Part shown: in pieces, positions 24,463 to 34,096 of the stretch
Numbering within the stretch: the stretch's first letter is position 1
Layout: each line of letters begins with the position of its first letter
NCBI RefSeq assembly: GCF_042648145.1
Contig: NZ_JBHRWV010000007.1
Location: 546,245 to 610,244, forward strand
Length of the DNA stretch: 64,000 nt
Direction of reading: 5' to 3'
Origin: Salinicoccus sesuvii
GTDB taxonomy: Bacteria; Bacillota; Bacilli; Staphylococcales; Salinicoccaceae
Program-made: the position numbers and the translations under genes
The notes under the pieces: generated by a model
Database searches by the model: none
What the model was told of the DNA's origin: nothing
What the model saw: only the letters and a program-made list of their open reading frames with translations

Positions 24463-25881
24463 TCAGACCCCTTTCGTTTTCAGATCTTTCTCCTGCGGGA
24501 GGAGGCGATCGATGATTTCAATTGGATAATTACCTGTAAAGCACGCATCACACTGCCCTTTTGAACCATACGAATGATAGACGTTATGCATGGCACCAAC
24601 GGATAGGTATTTCAGTGAATCTGCACCGATTTCATCCCGTATCTCTTCTGTCGACTTGGTTGACGCAATAATTTCTGCGTGGGTCGATACATCTATACCG
24701 TAGAAGCATGGATTTTTAAGCGGTGGTGAGGAAACACCCATATGTACTTCCTTCGCACCAGCTTTCTTGAGGGCTTTGACGATGAAACGGCTTGTTGTCC
24801 CGCGTACGATGGAATCATCGATGACGATGACGCGCTTTCCCTCGACCACATCACGGACCGGCGAGAGCTTCATACGTACGGCGCGTTCTCTTGCTTCTTG
24901 ACCCTTTGAAATGAAGGTCCGTCCGACATAGCGGTTCTTGATCAGCCCCTGCTCCTGGGGGATGCCGGAAGCTTCAGAAAACCCTTTTGCCGCTGCTAAG
25001 CTGGAATCCGGAACCCCGATGACGATATCGGCATCCACATCCATTTCCCTTGCCAGTTGCTGACCGAGGGATTTGCGGATGGTGTACGTTGATGTGTTGC
25101 GGAATTCTGAGTCTGCGCGGGCAAAATAGATGTACTCCATCGAGCATAGATTCGGTTTTGACACATCTGTATAATGATCGAATTCGATGCCCTGTTCATT
25201 CAGTGTAATCAATTCACCGGGTTCAATGTCACGAATGTATTCGGCACCGATCGCTGTGAACGCACACGTCTCACTGGCAACACAGTAGGCATCATCGATC
25301 ATGCCGAGCATCAGCGGGCGCACGCCATGATCATCAAGAGCGATGGTCAATGAGTCCTCATCCAGGATGACGAAGGCAAAAGCGCCTTTTAACTGACGGA
25401 GTGCCGTCTTGATACGCTGTTTTTTATCCGCACTCTTATTTTTACGGATCAGGTGTGCCAGGACTTCAGAATCGGAAGATGTCTGGAAGATCGCGCCATC
25501 GTCTTCCAGTGCTTCGCGTATACTCAATGCATTGACAAGGTTGCCGTTATGGGCCAGACCGAGGTCGCCTTTATGGCTTTTGAAAAGGAATGGCTGAACA
25601 TTTGATAGTTCACTGCCCCCTGTCGTCGCATAGCGGACATGCCCAATTGAATGCGGGAAAGTTTCAAGTGACATGAGTTGCTCTTTTGTGAGCGCTTCTG
25701 TCAAAAGACCCATGCCGCGTGCTCCGAATAGGAATTCTCCATTCGAACAGACAATGCCCGCGCCTTCTTGTCCTCTGTGCTGGAGGCTGTGCAGCGCAAT
25801 GTAGGTCAGTTCACTGGCTTGCGGATGATTGAAAATCCCAAACACACCGCATTCTTCATTTAGTCCCCGGATGTCATACAT
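24463..25881 (-). CDS. purF: Amidophosphoribosyltransferase
   Basis: PurF makes phosphoribosylamine from PRPP and glutamine, the committed step. The glutaminase nucleophile is Cys11 in NEECGVFGIF, so a ten-residue propeptide must be removed, as in the Bacillus enzyme. The PRPP motif VIVIDDSIVRGTTS is near residue 345. Cysteines in NPCFYGID and GQCDACFTGNYP match the [4Fe-4S] cluster ligands of the Bacillus-type, oxygen-sensitive enzyme. The length of 472 residues is typical. It overlaps purL by 22 bases. Confidence 0.96.
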   Translation of the reverse strand: MYDIRGLNEECGVFGIFNHPQASELTYIALHSLQHRGQEGAGIVCSNGEFLFGARGMGLLTEALTKEQLMSLETFPHSIGHVRYATTGGSELSNVQPFLFKSHKGDLGLAHNGNLVNALSIREALEDDGAIFQTSSDSEVLAHLIRKNKSADKKQRIKTALRQLKGAFAFVILDEDSLTIALDDHGVRPLMLGMIDDAYCVASETCAFTAIGAEYIRDIEPGELITLNEQGIEFDHYTDVSKPNLCSMEYIYFARADSEFRNTSTYTIRKSLGQQLAREMDVDADIVIGVPDSSLAAAKGFSEASGIPQEQGLIKNRYVGRTFISKGQEARERAVRMKLSPVRDVVEGKRVIVIDDSIVRGTTSRFIVKALKKAGAKEVHMGVSSPPLKNPCFYGIDVSTHAEIIASTKSTEEIRDEIGADSLKYLSVGAMHNVYHSYGSKGQCDACFTGNYPIEIIDRLLPQEKDLKTKGV

Positions 25882-28037
25882 TGTGGAATTGCCCCTTCCC
25901 AGATACTTGAAATCGTTTCGATGCTTCTGTCGATTGTCAGATTACGTGCATTAATGTGGAACCCTTGATCTGTCAGTGTGCCGATTTCCTTGCCGTCCGT
26001 GATATTTTGCCCGGAAGGTGCAATTACGATGTAGCGTGAGGCATTTTCTGCGAAGAGATCTTCGCCGTCTAGATCCAATGTGGCATTGATGCCCAGCTGA
26101 TGGAATGCTGCGAGTTGTGCCAGTTTGACGGCAATGCCACCCCTGCCGACGGGTGCGATTTTCTTTACTTCCTTATTGATAAGGCGCGTGCGTAAATCCA
26201 TACCGCGTGCATACTCCAAGTCAAGATCGATATGACGCGCTTGCTTTTTGATATCTTTATCGATCAGCTTTTCGATCTGACTGCCAGCAAATGCCTTCTC
26301 AGTATCCCCGATGATATAGAGCGCATCACCGGATTCAATTTTTTGTTCTGTCATGAACGTGACATCTTCGATAAGTCCGACCATGCCGATGACCGGCGTC
26401 GGCAGAATCGTGCCTTTTGATTCGTTGTAAAGACTGACATTACCGGACACGACCGGTGTTGATAATGCCGCACATGCTTCCGCCATACCGCGGGTCGATT
26501 CTCCCAGCTGATGATAGATTTCCGGCTTCTCTGGACTGCCATAGTTCAAACAGTCCGTCATTGCCAGTGGGAGTGCACCGGTTGAAATGATGCTGCGGAA
26601 CGTCTGAGCGACTGCTTCTTTGCCACCATTCAATGGATCGGCGTAGACGTAGCGGCTTTTGCCGTCGATGGCCATCGCTATTGCCTTGTTGGTTCCTTCG
26701 ACACGGACGATACCAGAACCAAACCCTGATTTCTGAACGGTGTTTGCGCCGACTTGGTTGTCGTACTGTTCATATATATAACGTTTCGACCCATGTGTCG
26801 GATGCCCGATTAGTGCATCGAAGACCGCATTGAGATCGTGATCCGCGTATTGATGAGTGGAATCATCCTGTACAGGGGCCGCACCTTCCAAGACATAGAC
26901 CGGCGCCTCATCGGACAGTGGCTGAACTGGAATATCCGCGTATTTTTCGCCATGGAAGAAAAGTTCAAGACGATCCGTATCAGTCACTTCACCGATGACT
27001 GCAGAGTCGAGTTCGTAGTCTTCAAACATGGAAAGGAATTTATCTTCAGTCCCCGCTTCCACAACAAGTAGCATACGTTCCTGGGTTTCAGACAACATCA
27101 TTTCATATGGAGTGATGCCCGCTTCACGCACTGGGACCTGATCCAAGTAAAGGGCAATACCGGATTCTCCTTTGGCAGCCATTTCGGCACTTGAGGATGT
27201 CAACCCTGCTGCACCCATATCCTGAATGCCGACCAGCTCCGGCTGCCTGATTGCGTCAAGGGTCGCTTCCATCAGCTTTTTGCCGGTGAATGGATCACCG
27301 ATCTGTACAGACGGCCGCTTCGATTCAGATTCCTCGGTCAGTTCCTCTGATGCGAACGTTGCACCGTGGATGCCATCACGCCCAGTCTTCAATCCAACGT
27401 AGATGACTTTATTGCCGATTCCTTTGGCAGTCCCTTTTTGTATTTGATCATGATCGATGATACCGACACACATGGCATTGACCAGTGGATTACCGTCGTA
27501 GGATCGGTCGAATTCAACTTCTCCTGACACAGTCGGGATGCCAATGCAGTTGCCGTAACCGCCGATACCCGCCACAACGCCCCGCAACAGGCGACGATTG
27601 TTCGGTTCAGACAATTCACCGAAACGCAGCGAGTTTAAAAGACCAATCGGACGTGCACCGATGGAGACGATGTCACGGATGATACCACCAACACCAGTCG
27701 CTGCTCCCTGATAAGGTTCAACAGCGGACGGATGATTGTGGGATTCGACTTTGAAAACGACCGCTTGGTTATCGCCAATATCTACAACGCCTGCACCCTC
27801 GCCTGGTCCCATCAACACATGTGGGCCACTCGTCGGGAATTGTGTTAAGAACGGCTTGGAATGCTTGTAGGAGCAGTGCTCACTCCACATCACCGAGAAG
27901 ATGCCGGTTTCTGTATAGTTCGGCTGCCTACCAAGGATTTCTACAACCTTGTCGTACTCTTGGTCTGAAAGCCCCATATCCGCGTATAGTCCGTTTTCCT
28001 TTATGGCCTGTTCATTCGGCTCAGTGAATGTAATCAT
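25860..28037 (-). CDS. purL: FGAM synthase large subunit
   Basis: This 725-residue small-type PurL lacks the glutaminase domain and needs PurQ and PurS to form the FGAM synthase complex. Motifs include MWSEHCSYKHSKP, KVESHNHPSAVEPYQGAATG and IQDMGAAGLTSSSAEMA. It overlaps purQ upstream by 17 bases and purF downstream by 22 bases, the tight packing seen through this operon. Confidence 0.96.
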   Translation of the reverse strand: MITFTEPNEQAIKENGLYADMGLSDQEYDKVVEILGRQPNYTETGIFSVMWSEHCSYKHSKPFLTQFPTSGPHVLMGPGEGAGVVDIGDNQAVVFKVESHNHPSAVEPYQGAATGVGGIIRDIVSIGARPIGLLNSLRFGELSEPNNRRLLRGVVAGIGGYGNCIGIPTVSGEVEFDRSYDGNPLVNAMCVGIIDHDQIQKGTAKGIGNKVIYVGLKTGRDGIHGATFASEELTEESESKRPSVQIGDPFTGKKLMEATLDAIRQPELVGIQDMGAAGLTSSSAEMAAKGESGIALYLDQVPVREAGITPYEMMLSETQERMLLVVEAGTEDKFLSMFEDYELDSAVIGEVTDTDRLELFFHGEKYADIPVQPLSDEAPVYVLEGAAPVQDDSTHQYADHDLNAVFDALIGHPTHGSKRYIYEQYDNQVGANTVQKSGFGSGIVRVEGTNKAIAMAIDGKSRYVYADPLNGGKEAVAQTFRSIISTGALPLAMTDCLNYGSPEKPEIYHQLGESTRGMAEACAALSTPVVSGNVSLYNESKGTILPTPVIGMVGLIEDVTFMTEQKIESGDALYIIGDTEKAFAGSQIEKLIDKDIKKQARHIDLDLEYARGMDLRTRLINKEVKKIAPVGRGGIAVKLAQLAAFHQLGINATLDLDGEDLFAENASRYIVIAPSGQNITDGKEIGTLTDQGFHINARNLTIDRSIETISSIWEGAIPQCMTSGD

Positions 28038-28698
28038 GTTCTGCCTCCCACTTAGTCATTCTTTCGAAAAGTTTCATTCCGTCGTCACTACCAAGCAAAG
28101 CCTCAAGTGCACGTTCTGGATGCGGCATCATGCCGAGGACATTGCCATTCTCGTTGATGATGCCGGCGATGTCATTTCTTGAGCCATTCGGATTATCCGT
28201 GTATGTCAGGACGATCTGATTATTTCTATTGAGCGCATCATAGGTTTCATCATCACAGTAATAATGGCCTTCGCCATGGGCCACCGGGTAGACAACCGTT
28301 TCACCATTTTCGTAACCATTCGTAAATGCCGTTTCATTGTTTGTGATGGTAAGTGTTTCATCACGGGAGATGAAAGTGTGTGTATCATTGAAGATAAGCG
28401 CGCCTGGCAACAGTCCGATCTCCGTCAGTATCTGGAAACCGTTGCAGACACCAAGGACTGGCTTGTTTTCTAAGGCCGCTTCTTTGATCGCAGCAGTAAT
28501 CGGGGCGACACTCGCCATTGCACCGCTTCTTAAGTAGTCACCGAAAGAAAATCCCCCCGGTATCAGTACCCCATCAAAATTAGAGAGGGATGTCTCACGG
28601 TAGTCGACATACTCCGCTTCGCCGCCAGCCTTTTTGATTGCGTTTAGCATATCTCTGTCACAGTTGGAACCTGGAAACCTGATGACTGCGAACTTCAT
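28021..28698 (-). CDS. purQ: FGAM synthase glutaminase subunit
   Basis: PurQ is a class I amidotransferase that supplies ammonia to PurL. The nucleophile is the Cys in LGVCNGFQIL near residue 86, with the His-Glu pair in MMPHPERALE near the C-terminus. FPGSNCDRDM opens the protein. The length of 225 residues is standard. It begins at the last base of purS. Confidence 0.96.
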   Translation of the reverse strand: MKFAVIRFPGSNCDRDMLNAIKKAGGEAEYVDYRETSLSNFDGVLIPGGFSFGDYLRSGAMASVAPITAAIKEAALENKPVLGVCNGFQILTEIGLLPGALIFNDTHTFISRDETLTITNNETAFTNGYENGETVVYPVAHGEGHYYCDDETYDALNRNNQIVLTYTDNPNGSRNDIAGIINENGNVLGMMPHPERALEALLGSDDGMKLFERMTKWEAEHDYIH

Positions 28699-28955
28699 TA
28701 CTGGGACACCTCTTCAAGCACTTTATATGTGTATGTTTCAATGACCGTGTTGGTGAAGAGCTTCTCGGATAACTGACGTACGCTTTCATCAATTTTAGCG
28801 TCATCCGTTTCATCAATGTCGAAATAAAGCACTTTACCGACCCGGATGTTGTTGATTTCATTATGATCCAGTTCATGTACCGCACGATTCAGTGCTTCCC
28901 CTTGCGTATCCAGTACTTGTGGTTTCAATGTCACGATCAGCTCTACTTTTTTCAT
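28698..28955 (-). CDS. purS: FGAM synthase subunit PurS
   Basis: The 85-residue PurS is the small bridging subunit of the PurLQS complex. It starts KKVELIVTLKPQVLDTQGEA and contains the VRVGKVLYFDI-like strand typical of the family. It overlaps both purC and purQ by one base, indicating coupled translation of the complex. Confidence 0.94.
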   Translation of the reverse strand: MKKVELIVTLKPQVLDTQGEALNRAVHELDHNEINNIRVGKVLYFDIDETDDAKIDESVRQLSEKLFTNTVIETYTYKVLEEVSQ

Positions 28956-29659
28956 TATTTTATAGCCTCCATCTTATTATAGAATTCATTGTAAGTATCA
29001 AGCAGCGAACCGGTGTTGTTGCGGTACACATCTTTATCGAAGTTCTCCTTCGTTTTCATATCGACAATGCGGCATGTATCGGGTGATATTTCATCCGCGA
29101 GGACAATGGTGCCCCCTTTATCCCTGCCAAACTCGATCTTGAAGTCGATGAGCGATAGCTCCATTTTCTCCATCATCTCTCGGAGCACTGCGTTTATTTT
29201 CAGTGCAGCTGTTTTTAACGCATCGATTTCTTCGGCAGTCGCGAGGCCGAGCATCTCGACGTGGGCGTCCGTTAGTATAGGATCGTTCAAGGCATCCTGC
29301 TTGTAGTAGAATTCAACGAGTGGCGGCGTCATCGGCTGGTAGGGTTCCAATCCGAGGCGTTTGACGATGCTACCCGATGCAAAGTTGCGAACGACCACTT
29401 CGATTGGGATGATTTCGACTGAACGCACCAACTGTTCCGTTTCACTGATGCGTTCAATGAAATGCGAATCGATGCCGTGGGTTGCCATGTACTGGAAAAT
29501 ATCAGAGGAGATCAGATTATTGAGTCTCCCTTTACCAGTGAGAAAATCATGTTTTTCCCCATTGCCTGCTGTTACTTCATCTTTGTATTCGATGCGGTAC
29601 ACATCTTCCGCTTCTGTCCGGAAAACCCTTTTTGCTTTGCCTTCATATAAAAGCATCAT
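28955..29659 (-). CDS. purC: SAICAR synthetase
   Basis: PurC joins aspartate to CAIR using ATP. The 234-residue product opens with LLYEGKAKRVF and holds FEFGRDK-type sequence (KIEFGRDKGGTIVLADEISPDTCR), the SAICAR synthetase signature. Two adjacent ATGs begin the frame; either gives a normal protein. It overlaps purK by four bases and purS by one. Confidence 0.95.
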   Translation of the reverse strand: MMLLYEGKAKRVFRTEAEDVYRIEYKDEVTAGNGEKHDFLTGKGRLNNLISSDIFQYMATHGIDSHFIERISETEQLVRSVEIIPIEVVVRNFASGSIVKRLGLEPYQPMTPPLVEFYYKQDALNDPILTDAHVEMLGLATAEEIDALKTAALKINAVLREMMEKMELSLIDFKIEFGRDKGGTIVLADEISPDTCRIVDMKTKENFDKDVYRNNTGSLLDTYNEFYNKMEAIK

Positions 29660-30777
29660 GCTTCGACTCCCTTGATAAATTTTTGCTCCAATGCGCCCAA
29701 TGCATCCTCTAGGTCATCTGTCAGCACTGTGACATGTCCCATCTTGCGGGCCGGTTTGCGCCCATCCTTACCATAAATATGAACGTGCCATTTCGGTTCA
29801 GTGAACAACTTCGCTTCAAGACGGTCCAAGTCATCCCCAAGGAGATTCATCATGACAGCAGCTTGGTGCTGGTAGACCTCTGGCATTGGGTGGTCGAGGA
29901 TTGCCAGGATGTGGGCATCGAATTGGCTGATATTACAAGACTCAATCGTATGGTGCGCTGAGTTATGTGGTCGTGGGGCGATTTCATTCACGTACAGTTT
30001 ACCGTCTTGGTCGATGAAGCATTCGACTGTGAATACACCAACAAAATGCATGGCATTCATAATCTTATCGACCGCTGTTTTTGCTTCATCCATATAGTCA
30101 ACGCGTGCTGGCGCAATCGTTCGATAGAGGATCTGATTCTTATGCAGATTCTCCTGTAGCGGAAAATGAATGACCTGTCCGCTAACGTTGCGCGCAACAG
30201 TCAGTGACACTTCGCGCTCGAGCTTTAAGTATTTTTCAACCACCCATTCCGCTTCGTCAAAAGGAATGTCAAGCGATTGGAGGTCAGCTTCCGTCTCAAT
30301 CAGCATTTGACCCTTACCGTCGTATCCGCCCGTGGTCGTCTTGACGATGACCGGAAGCCCGTGAGTATCAATGAACTGCCCGAGCGTATTTGCATCTGTT
30401 ACCTTTTCGTAAGGGACAACATCCGCACCGGAATCTCGAATCGCCGTCTTCTCAAGGTCCCGGTTCTGCAATGTCAGCACCGTTTCTGCACCTTGTGGGA
30501 CATGGTAGTCGTTGACGAGTGTACGCAGTATATGAGCATCAATATTCTCAAATTCGTATGTGACGACATCCGATATTTCACACAGCTGGCTAAGTGCATC
30601 GAAATCACTGAATGCTGCATGGATGAATGTATGGCAGGTGCTGCGCGCCGGTGCATCTTCTGAAGGGTCAAGAATGGCAACGCGATACCCCATTCTAAGC
30701 GCGCTCTGTGCCAGCATTTTTCCAAGCTGACCACCGCCGATGATACCGATTGTGCCACCCAGTCTAACTGAGGTCAT
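29656..30777 (-). CDS. purK: N5-carboxyaminoimidazole ribonucleotide synthase
   Basis: PurK is an ATP-grasp enzyme that carboxylates AIR with bicarbonate. The 373-residue product has GTIGIIGGGQLGKMLAQSA at the N-terminus, KTTTGGYDGKGQ near residue 150 and NEIAPRPHNSAHHT near 265. The start is set at 30777: GGAGG lies 9 bases before that ATG, and longer in-frame starts lie deep inside purE and add an unrelated 24 residues. It overlaps purE by 14 bases. Confidence 0.95.
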   Translation of the reverse strand: MTSVRLGGTIGIIGGGQLGKMLAQSALRMGYRVAILDPSEDAPARSTCHTFIHAAFSDFDALSQLCEISDVVTYEFENIDAHILRTLVNDYHVPQGAETVLTLQNRDLEKTAIRDSGADVVPYEKVTDANTLGQFIDTHGLPVIVKTTTGGYDGKGQMLIETEADLQSLDIPFDEAEWVVEKYLKLEREVSLTVARNVSGQVIHFPLQENLHKNQILYRTIAPARVDYMDEAKTAVDKIMNAMHFVGVFTVECFIDQDGKLYVNEIAPRPHNSAHHTIESCNISQFDAHILAILDHPMPEVYQHQAAVMMNLLGDDLDRLEAKLFTEPKWHVHIYGKDGRKPARKMGHVTVLTDDLEDALGALEQKFIKGVEA

Positions 30778-31246
30778 TTTGCATCGCCTCCACTTTCTCT
30801 TCCAATGATGCTGTATAAGCTTCAAGTCTTTCATACAATTTTGAATCACTCACCGCGAGAATCTTTGCTGCCAGTATGCCGGCATTCGTGCTGCCCGCTT
30901 TGCCGATTGCGGTCGTTGCAACCGGGATGCCGCCAGGCATCTGGACGATGGAGAGCAGTGAATCCAGCCCTTGCAGAGCTTTTGACTCAATCGGGACGCC
31001 GATGACTGGAACATTTGTCATCGATGCGACCATTCCGGGCAGGTGGGCTGCCCCTCCAGCCCCTGCAATAATTACTTTTACTCCGCGTTCTTTTGCTGTT
31101 TTAGCATAATCCATCATCATCTCTGGTGTACGGTGTGCACTCACTACTTTTTTTTCATAAGGCACAAAAAAAGTATCCAGCATATCACATGCATGCTTCA
31201 TCGTTGGCCAGTCCGAAGAACTACCCATAATAATTCCAACTGTCAT
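30764..31246 (-). CDS. purE: N5-CAIR mutase
   Basis: PurE moves the carboxyl group of N5-CAIR to C4. The product (160 residues) begins TVGIIMGSSSDWPTM, with SAHRTPE and AGAGGAAHLPGMVA downstream, all family signatures. The ATG at 31246 follows AGAGAGGG; a longer in-frame start seven codons upstream lacks a ribosome binding site. It is the first gene of the eleven-gene operon, and a PurR-box-like pair lies about 80-120 bases upstream. Confidence 0.95.
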   Translation of the reverse strand: MTVGIIMGSSSDWPTMKHACDMLDTFFVPYEKKVVSAHRTPEMMMDYAKTAKERGVKVIIAGAGGAAHLPGMVASMTNVPVIGVPIESKALQGLDSLLSIVQMPGGIPVATTAIGKAGSTNAGILAAKILAVSDSKLYERLEAYTASLEEKVEAMQNDLS

Positions 31247-31321
31247 GAACAAAGACCCTCTCTGCATTCATTTGTTTTTCTCATGTATAGCTTAACAATT
31301 CAAAAACAGATAATCAATACA

Positions 31322-31365
31322 AAAAGCGAACGTTTAATTTTATTTTTATTATATAGTTTGTATTT
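31322..31365. promoter_or_regulatory. PurR-box tandem between purE and folD
   Basis: AAAAGCGAACGTT (31322-31334) matches the Bacillus PurBox AWWWCCGAACWWT at 11 of 13. ATAGTTTGTATTT (31353-31365) matches the inverted box at 11 of 13. The 18-base gap is close to the usual 16-17. The remaining leader (about 280 bases in all) shows no guanine riboswitch. A plus-strand -10-like TAAAAT (31369-31374) follows directly. Confidence 0.6.
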
Positions 31366-31522
31366 TGGTAAAATATTGCTTGATAATCAAATCCAATATA
31401 CGGTATTATGTGAGTTAAACCGCTTTACGGAATACGTTCTGCGCTTTTTTAAATTGAATATGGAGATTTGGACTAAAGTCATGGATAATGGAATTGGAAA
31501 CTCATTCAGGAGGCGTTTTTAA

Positions 31523-32374
31523 ATGACAGCAGAACTTTTGAACGGTAGAGAAATTGCGAAGTCGTATCGTGAGGGACTCGCCCAAGAAGTCGAGAAATTA
31601 AAAAGCGTAGGGATCACACCGAATCTGACTGTAGTCATCGTCGGAAATGATGGTGCTTCTCTAAGTTACGTGCGCTCAAAAAACAAAGCAGCTGAGAAAA
31701 TCGGCATGACTTCAGATATCATTCATCTCGGCGCAGATATCACAGAATCTGAACTGCTCGATACGATCGATGGTTTGAATAATGCCGACGAAGTCAATGG
31801 TATCTTGGTACAGGTGCCGCTACCTGAACAGATTAGTGAAGAGAAAGTACTTGAAGCGATTGCACCTCATAAGGACGTCGATGGATTTCATCCGATGAAC
31901 ATCGGCAGATTATATACTGGACAGCAGACTTTTACTCCTTGTACACCACTTGGCATCATGGAGCTGCTCAAGCATACAGGATCACTCGAAGGTAAGGATG
32001 TTGCCGTTATCGGCCGCTCCCATATCGTCGGTCAGCCTGTTGCCAAGCTATTGACCGATCAGCATGCAACGGTCACGTTGATGCACTCTCGAACGAAAGA
32101 TATCGTAGAAAAACTCAAAACCTTCGATATCATTGTCAGCGCCGTCGGTCGACCTGGACTCGTAACCGGTGAACATCTCAAAGAAGGTGCCATTGTCATT
32201 GATGTCGGCAATACTGTAGTGGATGAAAAACTCGTCGGTGACGTCGACTTCGAATCCGCCAAGGAAGTTGCCAGCTTCATCACCCCGGTACCGGGCGGCG
32301 TGGGTCCGATGACGATTACCATGGTACTCAACAATACACTGCTTGCAGCTAAATGGCATAATGGCATCGAATAG
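31523..32374 (+). CDS. folD: Methylenetetrahydrofolate dehydrogenase/cyclohydrolase
   Basis: FolD interconverts 5,10-methylene-THF and 10-formyl-THF, the formyl donor for PurN and PurH. The 283-residue product has YVRSKNKAAEKIGM (catalytic Lys), QVPLPEQ, CTPLGIMELL and the dinucleotide site GRSHIVGQPVAKLL. AGGAGGCG lies 8 bases before the ATG. It is divergent from the purine operon and shares its PurR-box region, which fits joint control by purine supply. Confidence 0.96.
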   Translation: MTAELLNGREIAKSYREGLAQEVEKLKSVGITPNLTVVIVGNDGASLSYVRSKNKAAEKIGMTSDIIHLGADITESELLDTIDGLNNADEVNGILVQVPLPEQISEEKVLEAIAPHKDVDGFHPMNIGRLYTGQQTFTPCTPLGIMELLKHTGSLEGKDVAVIGRSHIVGQPVAKLLTDQHATVTLMHSRTKDIVEKLKTFDIIVSAVGRPGLVTGEHLKEGAIVIDVGNTVVDEKLVGDVDFESAKEVASFITPVPGGVGPMTITMVLNNTLLAAKWHNGIE

Positions 32375-32376
32375 AA

Positions 32377-32422
32377 AAACCCCCGTTTCCATCTGATTTT
32401 TCCTAGATGAAAACGGGGGTTT
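32377..32422. terminator. Bidirectional terminator after folD
   Basis: AAACCCCCGTTT plus CATCT pairs with AGATG plus AAACGGGGGTTT with one mismatch per arm. It lies just past the folD stop and ahead of the convergent exchanger gene. Confidence 0.9.
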
Positions 32423-32475
32423 CTTCCTAACTGAAAAGATAGATATTCAGATAAACACCGCAATGCTTATTTCGC

Positions 32476-33432
32476 CTAGTTTCTGATGATGATATATACC
32501 AGATATGCAACGTAAGCTGCAAGCAGGACCGCTCCTTCTCTGCGTCCGATCTTGAAACTTGTACGTGAAAATATCAGAAGCAGAACGGTTAGACCGACCA
32601 TCACCCAGCCATCAAAGAATAGCTTCGATTCGGCAGCGATGGGGGCGACGGTTGAAGCAGCACCGGTGACGAAAAAAATATTAAAAATGTTACTGCCAAC
32701 AACATTACCGATGGCCATATCGCCCTTGCCTTTTAGAGCAGCAGTAATCGATGTCATGATTTCAGGCAATGAAGTGCCGATGGCGACAATTGTCAAACCG
32801 ACCAAGGCTTCACTCATGCCGAGTGTAAGTGCAATCTCTGTTGCATTACTGACGACCAGCTCACCACCAAAGATGATGGCGACGAGTCCACCCAATGTAA
32901 AGAGAATATTTTTCAACCAAGATTCCCCAGTATCACTGTCGACTGCTTCTACAGACCCGGCACGATTTTTGCGTGCCATCTCGAAGACATAGTATAGGAA
33001 TACAGCAAGAAACAGCAGAATGATCAGCCCATCGCCGCGTCCGATAATATTCTGTTCTAACCCTTGTAAGGCGACGTCCGCCATCAGTGTCATGAGTACG
33101 AGAGCCGCGAGCAGTGCAAAAGGGATTTCCTTACGTACCGTCTCACTTTGGACCGTCAGAGGCGCAATCAGTGCTGTCAGGCCGACGACAACGGTAATAT
33201 TTACGATATTACTCCCGATGACATTACCAAGGACAACACCTGGACTTCCTTCCAGTGCAGCAAGGATTGCCACCGTCGCTTCAGGCGAGCTTGTCCCCAT
33301 TGCGACAATCGTTAAGCCGACGAGAAGCGGTGAAACGTTGAGTTTAACCGCGATATTGGAAGCACCTTCTACGAAGTAATCGGCACCTTTGATGAGCAGT
33401 ACAAAACCGACAATCAGCAAAACGTATTCCAT
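32476..33432 (-). CDS. Calcium/cation antiporter, CaCA (YrbG-like) family
   Basis: The 318-residue membrane protein has about ten segments and the two alpha repeats of the CaCA superfamily: GTSSPEATVAILAAL near residue 55 and GTSLPEIMTSITAAL near 225, each with the acidic ion-binding residue. It probably exchanges Ca2+ (or another cation) for Na+ or H+. The ATG at 33432 is 6 bases after GAGGTGG; a GTG three codons upstream is less well placed. It is a single-gene unit. Confidence 0.88.
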   Translation of the reverse strand: MEYVLLIVGFVLLIKGADYFVEGASNIAVKLNVSPLLVGLTIVAMGTSSPEATVAILAALEGSPGVVLGNVIGSNIVNITVVVGLTALIAPLTVQSETVRKEIPFALLAALVLMTLMADVALQGLEQNIIGRGDGLIILLFLAVFLYYVFEMARKNRAGSVEAVDSDTGESWLKNILFTLGGLVAIIFGGELVVSNATEIALTLGMSEALVGLTIVAIGTSLPEIMTSITAALKGKGDMAIGNVVGSNIFNIFFVTGAASTVAPIAAESKLFFDGWVMVGLTVLLLIFSRTSFKIGRREGAVLLAAYVAYLVYIIIRN

Positions 33433-33527
33433 GGCGCCCACCTCAATTTCACATGATATTGTATAAGATTAATTTCCTCTGACAGAAAGTTTAAACAAAA
33501 AAAGCAATTGCCGAAAAAATAAATATT

Positions 33528-33923
33528 TTATCGCTCATTCTTTTCAACAAAAAAAGTCACAACGATGAACAGCAAGAAAGCAATAATCAAAACACTGCCA
33601 CCGATGATGAAGTACACCGTTGTAAATGTTTCGTTGAAATTGAAAGGATTGAGCATATAGAAGTACATGCCACTTATCAGAACAATCGCCCCAATCATGC
33701 CTGTAATCCCGTGAATATGTACAAGCAAAGTATTTTTAACCCGATATACACTGTAGAAGATGCCCCATGCGAACATAGACAGCCAGCCAACCAGCAAAAC
33801 ATGGGTATGGATCGGACGAATGCTGTAGTCGACTTCCCCGGCCATCTGCGAACCGATGAATACACCAAGCAGCCCAAACAATGATGCTACTCTGATAAAG
33901 TTGATGCCCCATTTTCTTTCCAT
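33528..33923 (-). CDS. Small four-helix membrane protein with His motif, oxidase-like
   Basis: The 131-residue product starts MERKWGINFIRVASLFGLLG, directly after an AGGAGG site. It has four membrane segments and a conserved-looking IRPIHTHVLLVGWLSMFAWG segment plus HIHG in the next helix, reminiscent of haem-binding helices in cytochrome oxidase subunit I or NnrS-type proteins. It lies downstream of hmp on the same strand but after a terminator. A role in NO or oxygen chemistry is suggested by context only. Confidence 0.6.
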   Translation of the reverse strand: MERKWGINFIRVASLFGLLGVFIGSQMAGEVDYSIRPIHTHVLLVGWLSMFAWGIFYSVYRVKNTLLVHIHGITGMIGAIVLISGMYFYMLNPFNFNETFTTVYFIIGGSVLIIAFLLFIVVTFFVEKNER

Positions 33924-34039
33924 TAAAATGCCTCCTGTATTTTCTGGATCACCACTTCGGGCGCCATTTACTATTATCTCACCCATTATACTACGTCATC
34001 CACTCCACCTATGAAACTGTTTAAATTTTAAAAGAAAAA

Positions 34040-34063
34040 CACGTATCCACATGCGGATACGTG
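34040..34063 (-). terminator. Terminator of hmp
   Basis: CACGTATCC (34040-34048) pairs with GGATACGTG (34055-34063). On the minus strand it is followed by TTTTTCTTTT. Confidence 0.88.
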
Positions 34064-34096
34064 CATAAATTAATATTAGAATTGTAATCAGTTCGA

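Noticed and set aside
31247..31522. Guanine riboswitch before purE or folD
   Set aside because: No conserved three-stem core or purine-riboswitch loops could be seen. PurR-type boxes explain control better.
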